Assembly: GCA_963621575.1 (NCBI GenBank)
Contig: CAVFEH010000007.1
Span: 1-64,000 of the forward strand
DNA from: UBA1724 sp963621575
GTDB lineage: Bacteria; Verrucomicrobiota; Lentisphaeria; Oligosphaerales; Oligosphaeraceae
Direction: 5' to 3'
Length of the DNA: 64,000 nucleotides
Below the pieces are notes generated by a model. That model searched no databases and was not told where the DNA came from. It saw only the letters and a list, made by a program, of their open reading frames with translations. Shown here piece after piece: positions 8,836-16,325 of this stretch. Position 1 is the first letter of the stretch. Each line of letters opens with the position of its first letter. Both the position numbers and the translations under genes were made by a program.

Positions 8836-9402
8836 CTAGGGCTTCCGCACCATCATTCCGGCGGAGAGCTGCGCGGCCAGGGGCGCGGCACCGGCGGCGC
8901 GGAGGATCTCCATGGCGAAGTCCAGGGCGGCGGCGGGGCCGCAGGCGGTGAGGATCCGTCCGCTCCGCTGGATGTATCTGCCGGTGTAGATTCCGGAGCG
9001 AAGCTGTCTTTCGGTGCCGGGATAGCAGGTGTACTCCACGCCGTCCAGCACGCCGGCGGCATCCAGCGCCATGGGCGCAGCGCAGATCGCGCAGAGCCAG
9101 GCACCGCGGTTGCGGGCGCTGCGCGCCAACTCCTGGCAGGCGGGGCTGCTGGCCAGGTTCCGGGAGCCCGGCATGCCGCCGGGGAAGTAGACCAGGTCCC
9201 ACTCCTTCGCGGGGTCCAGGGCGTCCACGGAGACATCGCAGCGCACGGCCACGCCATGCGCGGAGGTCACGGACCCCGCGGGATCCGCGCCGACGCCCGC
9301 CAGGGTCACGGCCGCGCCCGCGCGCCGGAAAACGTCCACGGGCGCGAACGCCTCCAGCTCCTCGAAGCCGTTTGCAAGAAGAATCAGGGCGTTCTGGAAC
9401 AT
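8836..9402 (-). CDS. DJ-1/PfpI family protein
   Basis: Class I glutamine-amidotransferase-like fold; relatives act as deglycases, chaperones or proteases on damaged proteins. The 188-residue form starting at 9402 opens with the first strand ALILLANGFEELEA, carrying the conserved Glu (E14), and has the nucleophile elbow CAICAAPMAL with Cys at about 107. Later elements YFPGGMPGS and CGPAAALDFAM also fit DJ-1/ThiJ. A longer frame begins at 9474, but its extra 24 residues are Pro/Arg-rich and precede the first strand. The gene is divergent from thrC, with a shared promoter region between them. Confidence 0.88.
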   Translation of the reverse strand: MFQNALILLANGFEELEAFAPVDVFRRAGAAVTLAGVGADPAGSVTSAHGVAVRCDVSVDALDPAKEWDLVYFPGGMPGSRNLASSPACQELARSARNRGAWLCAICAAPMALDAAGVLDGVEYTCYPGTERQLRSGIYTGRYIQRSGRILTACGPAAALDFAMEILRAAGAAPLAAQLSAGMMVRKP

Positions 9403-9503
9403 GGCGAAGCGGTCTTGTAAGCCGGAAAAGACAGAGGAGGTGGGGGTTCGCGGCGGGGCGTCCCGGGGCGGCATCTCCCGGAACTGTGGCCCACAGCCCC
9501 GGA

Positions 9504-9511
9504 ATTATATT
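9504..9511. promoter_or_regulatory. AT island, bidirectional -10-like site between DJ-1 gene and thrC
   Basis: An isolated ATTATATT in GC-rich sequence. On the minus strand 9504-9509 reads TATAAT, a perfect -10 about 100 bases before the DJ-1 gene. On the plus strand 9506-9511 reads TATATT followed by AGCCCC, resembling other islands in this window. No convincing -35 box is visible on either side. Confidence 0.4.
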
Positions 9512-9618
9512 AGCCCCGTTCGCCGGGGAGGGGCGCCTTTCCCGTAGGGAAGACCGCCATCCCGCCCCGCTGCGCCGGCGGCCGCCACGCGGCCTCCGGA
9601 GTAAGAGAAACGCAACAA

Positions 9619-9624
9619 TATAAC
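9619..9624 (+). promoter_or_regulatory. -10-like element of thrC
   Basis: TATAAC within ACAATATAACACCC, about 29 bases before the thrC ATG. A start of transcription around 9631 would leave a leader of about 22 bases that includes CAGGAGAG, a possible though distant ribosome site. Confidence 0.4.
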
Positions 9625-9652
9625 ACCCATTTTCAGGAGAGTAGCGACAGCC

Positions 9653-11065
9653 ATGGCGCCTTCCGCTTCCCAATACTTCAGCACCCGCGGCGGCATCGCC
9701 CCCGTGGGATTTGCCGACGCCGTCATGATGGGTCTCGCCACCGACGGCGGGCTCCTCCTGCCCGGGGAAATCCCCGCCGTCTCCGCGGAGACTCTGGCGA
9801 AGTGGAGCAGCCTGCCCTACCCCGCCCTGGCCCTGGAGGTCATGCGGCCCTTCGTGGGTGGCGACTTCTCCGAAGAGGAGCTCCGCGGCCTCCTGGAGCG
9901 CAGCTACGCCACCTTCGACACCGCCGACGTGGTCCCCGTCAAGGCCATGGGCTCCAGCGGGCTCTATGTGGCGGAGCTCTACCACGGCCCCACCCTGGCC
10001 TTCAAGGACGTGGCGCTCCAGTTCCTGGGGAACCTCTTCCAGGCCATCCTCCGCAAGCGCGGCGGAAAACTGAACATCCTGGGCGCCACCAGCGGCGACA
10101 CCGGCTCCGCCGCCATCCACGGCGTCCGCGGGAAGGACGGCATCCAGATCTTCATCATGTATCCCGAGGGGCGCGTCAGCCCCCTCCAGGAACGGCAGAT
10201 GGCAACCGTGGACGACCCCAATGTCCACTGTCTCGCCATCCGCGGCACCTTCGACGACGGCCAGCGGGTCCTCAAGGAGGTCTTCAACGACCTGCCCTTC
10301 AAGCAGTCCATGCACCTGGGGGCCGTGAACTCCGTGAACTGGGCGCGCATCCTGGCGCAGGTGGTCTACTACTTCTGGGGCGCCTTCCGCGTCCGGGAAC
10401 TCACCGGGGACCCCGCCGCCCAGCTCCAAGTCTGCGTGCCCACCGGGAACTTCGGCGACATCTTCGCCGGATACGTGGCCAAGCGCATGGGCGCGCCCAT
10501 CCGGCGGCTCCTCCTGGCCACCAATGAAAACGACATCCTCTCGCGCTTCTTCAACGACGGCGTCTACACCCGCGGTGACGTCCACCCCACGCTCTCGCCC
10601 TCCATGGACATCCAGGCGGCCAGCAACTTCGAGCGGTATCTCTACTACCGCGTCGGGGAGGACACCGGGAAGACCAGGGCCCTCATGGAGGGCTTCGCGA
10701 AGGGCGCACCCATCCAAATGGCCGGCCACGACGAGACCTTCGCCGCCGGCCGCGGCGACACCGCCATGACCCTGGAGACCATCCGCGCCTTCTGGGAAAA
10801 ACACCACGTGCTCCTGGACCCCCACGGCGCGGTGGGCGTAGCCGTCGCCCTCCGGCATCCCCTGGAGGGGGCGTACACCCTCTGCCTGGAGACCGCGCAC
10901 CCCGGAAAATTCCCCGACGCCATCGCACAGGCCCTTGGCGACGGCTCCCCCGCCACCCATCCCTCCCTCGAAAGACTCAAGGGCCTCCCCCTCCGGAAAA
11001 CCCTCATCCCCCCCACGCGGGAGGCCGTGGAGGCGATCATGGCCCAGACAATCGCGGACAAATAG
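9653..11065 (+). CDS. thrC: Threonine synthase
   Basis: PLP enzyme converting O-phosphohomoserine to threonine. The 470 residues match the long (ThrC type 2) form: N-terminal TRGGIAPVGFADAVMMGLATDGGLLLP, the PLP lysine in GPTLAFKDVALQFL (K118), the phosphate loop GATSGDTGSAAIHGVRG, AVNSVNWARILAQVVYY and CVPTGNFGDIFAGYVAKRMG. It is transcribed divergently from the DJ-1 gene. The rarA fusion starts 22 bases downstream, probably in the same transcript. Confidence 0.97.
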   Translation: MAPSASQYFSTRGGIAPVGFADAVMMGLATDGGLLLPGEIPAVSAETLAKWSSLPYPALALEVMRPFVGGDFSEEELRGLLERSYATFDTADVVPVKAMGSSGLYVAELYHGPTLAFKDVALQFLGNLFQAILRKRGGKLNILGATSGDTGSAAIHGVRGKDGIQIFIMYPEGRVSPLQERQMATVDDPNVHCLAIRGTFDDGQRVLKEVFNDLPFKQSMHLGAVNSVNWARILAQVVYYFWGAFRVRELTGDPAAQLQVCVPTGNFGDIFAGYVAKRMGAPIRRLLLATNENDILSRFFNDGVYTRGDVHPTLSPSMDIQAASNFERYLYYRVGEDTGKTRALMEGFAKGAPIQMAGHDETFAAGRGDTAMTLETIRAFWEKHHVLLDPHGAVGVAVALRHPLEGAYTLCLETAHPGKFPDAIAQALGDGSPATHPSLERLKGLPLRKTLIPPTREAVEAIMAQTIADK

Positions 11066-11087
11066 GCCGCGCGAGGCGCGCATTGCG

Positions 11088-13322
11088 ATGTCCATGACTT
11101 CCCCCAGCCTCTTCGAGCATGCGCGGCGGGAGCGTCTCCGCAAGGAGTCGCCGCTGGCGGCGCGGATGCGTCCCCGGACGCTGGAGGAGTATGTCGGCCA
11201 GCGGCACATCCTGGCGCCGGGGCGGCTGCTGTGGCGGTCCATCCAGGCGGACCGCCTGTCGTCGCTGCTTTTCTACGGTCCGCCGGGGACGGGGAAGACC
11301 ACGCTGGCCAGCGTCATCGCCAACACCACGAAGTCGGCCTTCGTCACCCTGAATGCCGTGATGACGGGCCTTCCGGACCTGAAGGCGGTGACTGCGGAGG
11401 CCCAGCGGCGGCAGGGGGAATTCGGGCGCCGGACGATTTTGTTCATCGACGAGGTGCACCGCTGGAACAAGGCCCAGCAGGACGCGCTGCTTCCCTGGGT
11501 GGAGAGCGGCACCATCATCCTCATCGGCGCCACCACGGAGAACCCCTATTTCACCGTCAACCGCGCGCTGGTCTCCCGCAGCCGGATCTTCCAGCTGAAG
11601 CCCCTCTCCGACGAGGAGATCCGGCAGGTGCTGCGGCAGGCGCTGCAGGACCCCGAGCGCGGCTACGGCAACCGGAAAGTGCGTCTGGAGCCCCTGGCGC
11701 TGGAGCACCTGGCCAACGTCGCCAACGGCGACGCCCGCGCAGCCCTCAACGCCCTGGAGCTGGCCGTGGAGACCACGCCCCCCGGTGAAAACGGCGAGAT
11801 CCCGGTGACGCTGACGGTGGCCGAGGAGTCCATCCAGCGCCGTGCGGTCCTCTACGACCGCGAGGGCGACTGCCACTTCGACACCATCTCCGCCTTCATC
11901 AAATCCATGCGGGGCTCCGATCCCGACGCCGCCTTCTATTGGCTGGCGAAGATGGTCTATGCCGGCGAGGACCCGCGGTTCCTCTTCCGGCGAATGCTCA
12001 TCTTCGCCTCCGAGGACATCGGCATGGCCGACCCCCACGCGGTCCCCTTCGTCCAGTCCTGCGCGGAGGCCTTCGACCGCGTGGGTCTCCCCGAGGGGCA
12101 CTTCCCCCTGGCGCACGCCGCGCTCTACTGCGCCACCGCCCCGAAATCCAACTCGGTGCTGGGCTTCTTCGATGCCCTGAAGGTGGTGGAGAAGGAGCGG
12201 GAGGGCGAGGTGCCCAACCACCTGCGGGACGCCTCCCGGGACCAGAAGGGATTCGGGCACGGCGTGGGATACAAATACCCCCACGAATACCGGAACCACT
12301 GGGTCGCCCAGCAATACCTTCCGGCCTCCCTCCAGGGACGGGTCTTCTACCAGCCCGGCCAACTGGGATACGAGAGCACCCTGGCCGACCAAATCCACCA
12401 GCGGCGGGAACTCCAGCTGGCCGCCCTCCGGGAGGCCGAGGCCCTCCCCCCGCAGGAAATCCTCTCCTTCTCCCCCGCCGACCGCTCCGCGGAACAGTGG
12501 CTCGCACGCGCCGTGGGCTCCATGACCGGATTCCTGGCGCAGTTGCGCGCGGAGCTTTTCCGCCAGCACGAGTTCCGGCGGCAGGACCGGGTCCTGGATC
12601 TCTCCGCAGATTCCGGCCTCCTCCTTTGGGAGGCCGTCCGGCGCACCCCCGAGGGCGGCGTCTGGGCGCTGGTCCGCACACAAGAAGCCCGGAACGTCCT
12701 TCTGGAGGAGAGCCGGAATCTCCCGGAGCTCCGCCAGCCGAAGATCCTGGTGGGCACCCCCGGGGAGCTCCCGCGCCTCCTCCGGGAAGCCGGCGACGGC
12801 GAGGTCCGGTTCGACCTGATCCTGGGGCGAAACGCCCTGGGGCGGCTGCCCGACCGCACGCCCGCCTGGAAAATCCTCGCCTCCCTCCTGGAACCCCGCA
12901 CCGGCACCCTCGCGCTGGCCGAGACCCTTCCAAAACGCGGGCGGCGGCTCTCCGCGCTCCTCCCCGGACAGGCGCCGCAAGCTGTCCGCGACGCCGAGGA
13001 GAGGCTCTATTCCCAGGCTGCCGACCCCCTCATGAACTGGGACCTCGCCGAACTGCTCCGGGAGGCGGAAAACGCCGGACTCCAGCCCCCCAGGCACACG
13101 CTCCTGGAATCCCGCCGCACCCAGACCCTCACTCCCGGCGTCCTCGACCGCTGGATGGATCCCGCGCAGAAGGGCTCCTACGCCGCAAGGCTCCGGGACG
13201 CCGGACTCCCCGAGGAAGACCTCCAGGACTTCGCGCAAATGCTCCGGTCCCTCTCCGGAAAGGAAACCACGCTGCACGCCGTCGTCGCGCTCCTCGCGAC
13301 CTCCGCATGCAAGGAACGGTGA
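11088..13322 (+). CDS. rarA: RarA (MgsA) AAA ATPase fused to a methyltransferase-like domain
   Basis: Clamp-loader-like ATPase acting at stalled replication forks, with an added C-terminal domain. The ATG at 11088 gives 744 residues. Residues 1-440 are RarA: Walker A GPPGTGKT (64-71), Walker B ILFIDEVH (117-124), sensor GATTENPYF, then the tetramerisation region with GSDPDAAFYWLAKMVYAGEDPRF and GVGYKYPHEYRNHWVAQQYLP. From about 500 onward a separate domain begins with RVLDLSADSGLLLWEAVRR, a class I SAM-binding-like loop, followed by DLILGRNALGRLP. I recall RarA fused to an unknown domain as an existing annotated architecture, so the fusion is unusual but not unique. The frame upstream of 11088 overlaps thrC and is rejected. 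Confidence 0.93.
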   Translation: MSMTSPSLFEHARRERLRKESPLAARMRPRTLEEYVGQRHILAPGRLLWRSIQADRLSSLLFYGPPGTGKTTLASVIANTTKSAFVTLNAVMTGLPDLKAVTAEAQRRQGEFGRRTILFIDEVHRWNKAQQDALLPWVESGTIILIGATTENPYFTVNRALVSRSRIFQLKPLSDEEIRQVLRQALQDPERGYGNRKVRLEPLALEHLANVANGDARAALNALELAVETTPPGENGEIPVTLTVAEESIQRRAVLYDREGDCHFDTISAFIKSMRGSDPDAAFYWLAKMVYAGEDPRFLFRRMLIFASEDIGMADPHAVPFVQSCAEAFDRVGLPEGHFPLAHAALYCATAPKSNSVLGFFDALKVVEKEREGEVPNHLRDASRDQKGFGHGVGYKYPHEYRNHWVAQQYLPASLQGRVFYQPGQLGYESTLADQIHQRRELQLAALREAEALPPQEILSFSPADRSAEQWLARAVGSMTGFLAQLRAELFRQHEFRRQDRVLDLSADSGLLLWEAVRRTPEGGVWALVRTQEARNVLLEESRNLPELRQPKILVGTPGELPRLLREAGDGEVRFDLILGRNALGRLPDRTPAWKILASLLEPRTGTLALAETLPKRGRRLSALLPGQAPQAVRDAEERLYSQAADPLMNWDLAELLREAENAGLQPPRHTLLESRRTQTLTPGVLDRWMDPAQKGSYAARLRDAGLPEEDLQDFAQMLRSLSGKETTLHAVVALLATSACKER

Positions 13323-13541
13323 TCCCGCGGCGATTCCGCGCCGCGCTTCCGCCACGGGAAAACGTGTATTTCCGCCCGCAGAAGAGGGTGGTTTCCGTTC
13401 CGCCGTTTTCAAAAATTAACGCTTTATTCCCGGCTGCCGGGAGCGCCGTGGCGGCCGAGGTTCCGGAAAAAAGAAAACCATATACGGGGGGGGGGATTTT
13501 TTTGCGGGAAAGACATTCCGTGGTGGTTTTGTCGTTTATCT

Positions 13542-13547
13542 TATAAC
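13542..13547 (+). promoter_or_regulatory. -10-like element before lemA
   Basis: TATAAC in the context TTATCTTATAACCC, 54 bases before the lemA ATG, inside a 279-base gap that otherwise holds a GC-rich hairpin just after the rarA stop and T-rich sequence. No -35 box is evident. Confidence 0.4.
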
Positions 13548-13601
13548 CCAAACGGATATTTCCTTTGCATTCCGTCACCCCCCCATTCCTGGAGAAAGAT
13601 C

Positions 13602-14267
13602 ATGGCGAACGAATTGGACGAAATCACTGGTCCCGTGAACGGTCAGGGACGCGACATCCATGTCATCGAGAAGCAGTTGCCGGTGACGGTGGGCGTGGGC
13701 TCCACCATCTTCGAGATCTGCCTGTGGCTCTGCTTCCTCCTCCCCGGGCTGATCTTCCTCTTCATGAAGATCGGCGCCCGGAACTACTTCCAGAAGCTCC
13801 AGCAGAAGCTCCAGGCGGACGCTTCCCAGATTGACAACTACCTGGAGCAGCGGGTGATCATCCTGCAGAACCTGGTGGGGCTGGTGAGCAAGGCCATCAC
13901 CCTGGACAAGGAGGTCATGACCTCCGTGGCGGCCCTCCGCGGCGGCGCCAACATGAGCGACACCCAGCGCAACGAGCTGGCGCAAGGCCTCGACCGCTCC
14001 TTCGGACGGCTCTTCCCCCAGGTGGAGGCCTATCCCGAACTGAAGGCCCACAAGGCAATCGCCGACGCCATCCAGCAGAACAGCTACCTCCAGCGGGAGA
14101 TCACCGCCGCCCGCAGCCTCTACAACGACACCGTCACCCAGTGGAACACCTCCCTCTTCGACTGGCCCACCAAGCAGATCGTCGCCGCCCGCGCCGGATA
14201 CACCACCCGCATCCCCTTCACGACCACCGCGGAAATCCGCACCCAGGCCCGGCAGACCTTCTTCTAA
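13602..14267 (+). CDS. lemA: LemA family membrane protein
   Basis: LemA proteins are single-helix membrane proteins with a long helical bundle; their biochemical role is unsettled. This 221-residue copy has the membrane segment at about 36-55 (EICLWLCFLLPGLIFLFMK) and the family core: Q.LQADASQIDNYLEQR, VIILQNLVGLVSKAI, FGRLFPQVEAYPELKAH, the conserved YNDTVTQWN and the Phe/Pro-rich C-terminal LFDWPTKQIVAA. A possible ribosome site GGAGAAAG lies 8 bases before the ATG. The 606-residue gene that follows after 24 bases is probably its partner. Confidence 0.93.
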   Translation: MANELDEITGPVNGQGRDIHVIEKQLPVTVGVGSTIFEICLWLCFLLPGLIFLFMKIGARNYFQKLQQKLQADASQIDNYLEQRVIILQNLVGLVSKAITLDKEVMTSVAALRGGANMSDTQRNELAQGLDRSFGRLFPQVEAYPELKAHKAIADAIQQNSYLQREITAARSLYNDTVTQWNTSLFDWPTKQIVAARAGYTTRIPFTTTAEIRTQARQTFF

Positions 14268-14291
14268 CGCACCCGCGCCCCAGGGCACACA

Positions 14292-16112
14292 ATGCCGGAA
14301 GAGATCTTCAATCCCCTGGAATCCTACCGCGACCGCTACCGGGACGAGTTCCGCGAGGCGGCGCGGGAGGAATTCCAGCGGCTCCGGGAGGCCGCGCAGG
14401 TCGACGAGGAGGCAAACCAGGCCTCCATGGCGCAGCTGCGCAAAGAGCAGTCGAGGCTGGACTCCGCCCACTCCCGCCGCTGCACCTTCCTCGCCGTCAG
14501 CGTCGTCTTCATTTTCCTCATCGTCGTGGGATTCGGCGCGGGGGTCATGGGGTGCAATGGCAACGACCTGGACGGCAACTCCCTGAACCCCGACACCAGG
14601 GCCTGCTTCCTGGGCATCGGCTTCGGCGGAGGGCTCCTCTTCCTCCTCCTGGAGATCTTCTGGATCCTCCCCGCCCTCTCCCATGCGAAGAACCTGATCA
14701 CAGAGCTCCAGCAGAAAGTCCAGGAGCTCACGGAGACCACCTGGGCGCAGATGGCGCCCCTCAACCAACGCTATGACTGGGACATCTTCGCCCGGCTGAT
14801 CCGGAAGGTGTGCCCCATGCTCAACTTCGATCCCTATTTCACAAGCGGGCGCCTCCAGGAACTCCAGGACCACTTCGAATGGGACAGCGCCTTCGCCGAA
14901 GAGCCCACCCGCTCGGTCCTCGTCTCCCAAAGCGGCGACATCCTGGGGAACCCCTTCGTCTTCGCGCGCTTCCTGGAGCAGGACTGGGGGACCAAGACCT
15001 ATTACGGCCACAAGACCATCCACTGGCGGGAGCGGGTCCCCGACGCCGACGGGAAGGGCTCCCACTGGGAGACGCGCACCGAGGTCCTCACGGCCTCCTA
15101 CACCGCCCCCATCCCCACCTACAACTACCGCACGCTCCTCATCTACGGGAACGACGCCGCCCCGAAACTCACCTTCTCCCGGACCCCGAACACGCTTTCC
15201 CAGGCCGACGACGGCTTCTTCTCCAATCTCCGCAAAAAACGGGAGCTCAAAAAGCTGAAGGCCTTCGCCGAAAACCTGGACGACGAATCCCAGTACACCA
15301 TGATGAGCAACGAGGAGTTCGAACTCCTCTTCCACGCCACCGACCGCTCCGACGAAATCCAGTTCCGGCTCCTCTACACCCCCCTCGCCATGTCCCAGAC
15401 GGTCTCCCTCCTCAAGGACAACAAGGTGGGCTTCGGAGACGACTTCTCATTCTACAAGTGCGGACGATGCAACCTCGTCGCCCCCCGGCACCTGGTCGAC
15501 GCCGAGCTGGACACCAACCCCGCCGGCTTCGCCACCAACGACATGGCGGAGGCCGAGAAGATTTTCCTGAAGCGCACCCTGGGCTTCTTCCGGGACGTCT
15601 ACTTCTCCCTGGCCCCCCTCCTCTGCATCCCCCTCTACCAGCAGACGCGATCCGCCAGGACAATCTACGGATTCCAGCCCGGCGAGGACTCCTGCTTCTG
15701 GGAACACGAAAGCCTCGCGAACTACGCCGGCGCCGAACGCTTCGCGCACCCGAAATCCGTCACCCACGACATCCTCAAGGCACGCCGCGTCCGCAAGCAG
15801 GGCTCCGCCAGCGAAATCCAAGTCGACGCCCACGGATTCCAGGGCGTCGACCGCGTGGAGCACGTCACGGTCTACGGTGGCGACGGGGATTTCCACGACG
15901 TGGCCGTCCCCTGGATCGAATACCTCCCCGTGGAAAGGACCTCCTCCTTCTCCCTCCGGGAACAAATCCCGCAGGATGCAAACGACGAGGTCCAGCCACT
16001 CCAGGGAGACCAGCGCACAAACCTCGACGACTTCCTCGACAAGTGCGGGCTCTCGCGCGCCGCCGCCGCCTTCCGGCGCTCCATCTTCGCCTGGAATCTG
16101 CCGGAAAAGTAG
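14292..16112 (+). CDS. LemA-linked membrane protein, unknown function
   Basis: A 606-residue protein without a name I trust. An N-terminal charged coiled coil (about 8-62, YRDEFREAAREEFQRLREAA) precedes two membrane helices (about 67-90, TFLAVSVVFIFLIVVGFGAG, and about 107-130, IGFGGGLLFLLLEIFWIL). The large soluble remainder includes NEEFELLFHATDRSDEIQFR, the pair YKCGRCN that could bind metal, and another hydrophobic stretch near 430 (YFSLAPLLCIPLY). The gene lies 24 bases after lemA, and LemA proteins are often encoded next to such large membrane partners, so it probably works with LemA at the envelope. No enzyme motif is visible. Confidence 0.7.
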   Translation: MPEEIFNPLESYRDRYRDEFREAAREEFQRLREAAQVDEEANQASMAQLRKEQSRLDSAHSRRCTFLAVSVVFIFLIVVGFGAGVMGCNGNDLDGNSLNPDTRACFLGIGFGGGLLFLLLEIFWILPALSHAKNLITELQQKVQELTETTWAQMAPLNQRYDWDIFARLIRKVCPMLNFDPYFTSGRLQELQDHFEWDSAFAEEPTRSVLVSQSGDILGNPFVFARFLEQDWGTKTYYGHKTIHWRERVPDADGKGSHWETRTEVLTASYTAPIPTYNYRTLLIYGNDAAPKLTFSRTPNTLSQADDGFFSNLRKKRELKKLKAFAENLDDESQYTMMSNEEFELLFHATDRSDEIQFRLLYTPLAMSQTVSLLKDNKVGFGDDFSFYKCGRCNLVAPRHLVDAELDTNPAGFATNDMAEAEKIFLKRTLGFFRDVYFSLAPLLCIPLYQQTRSARTIYGFQPGEDSCFWEHESLANYAGAERFAHPKSVTHDILKARRVRKQGSASEIQVDAHGFQGVDRVEHVTVYGGDGDFHDVAVPWIEYLPVERTSSFSLREQIPQDANDEVQPLQGDQRTNLDDFLDKCGLSRAAAAFRRSIFAWNLPEK

Positions 16113-16259
16113 CAGAAGAAGGGCACGCGCGGCCATATTGGCGTGAAAAGACGGTACGGCGCCGCTTCCACCCCCGAAATATCAAAGACCCGCCCCGCCT
16201 GGGTAGTGATCAAGGTTCGCGCCCGCGCACGCGTACGAAGCGGGTGGGGGGCGGACGCT

Positions 16260-16265
16260 TATAGT
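16260..16265 (+). promoter_or_regulatory. -10-like element before the phosphatase gene
   Basis: TATAGT in the context GCTTATAGTACGCCCG, 60 bases before the chosen start. The ten bases TTATAGTACG recur, on the minus strand, ahead of pdxS near 59662-59672, which supports a shared promoter type. No -35 box is evident. Confidence 0.4.
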
Positions 16266-16325
16266 ACGCCCGTTTCGTTTCTCTTCCGACGCCCCTTCTT
16301 CCCCCCTCTGTCCGACTCCCCGCCC

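Noticed and set aside
9403..9652. Riboswitch or amino-acid leader before thrC
   Set aside because: Only a short CCCCG/CGGGG hairpin is visible; no leader peptide with threonine or isoleucine codons and no recognisable aptamer core.
8765..11242. Very long open frame on the strand opposite thrC
   Set aside because: High GC with C-ending codons leaves antisense frames open. The sense frame has a complete threonine synthase; the antisense product has no family-like motif and is rich in Gly, Glu and Val repeats.
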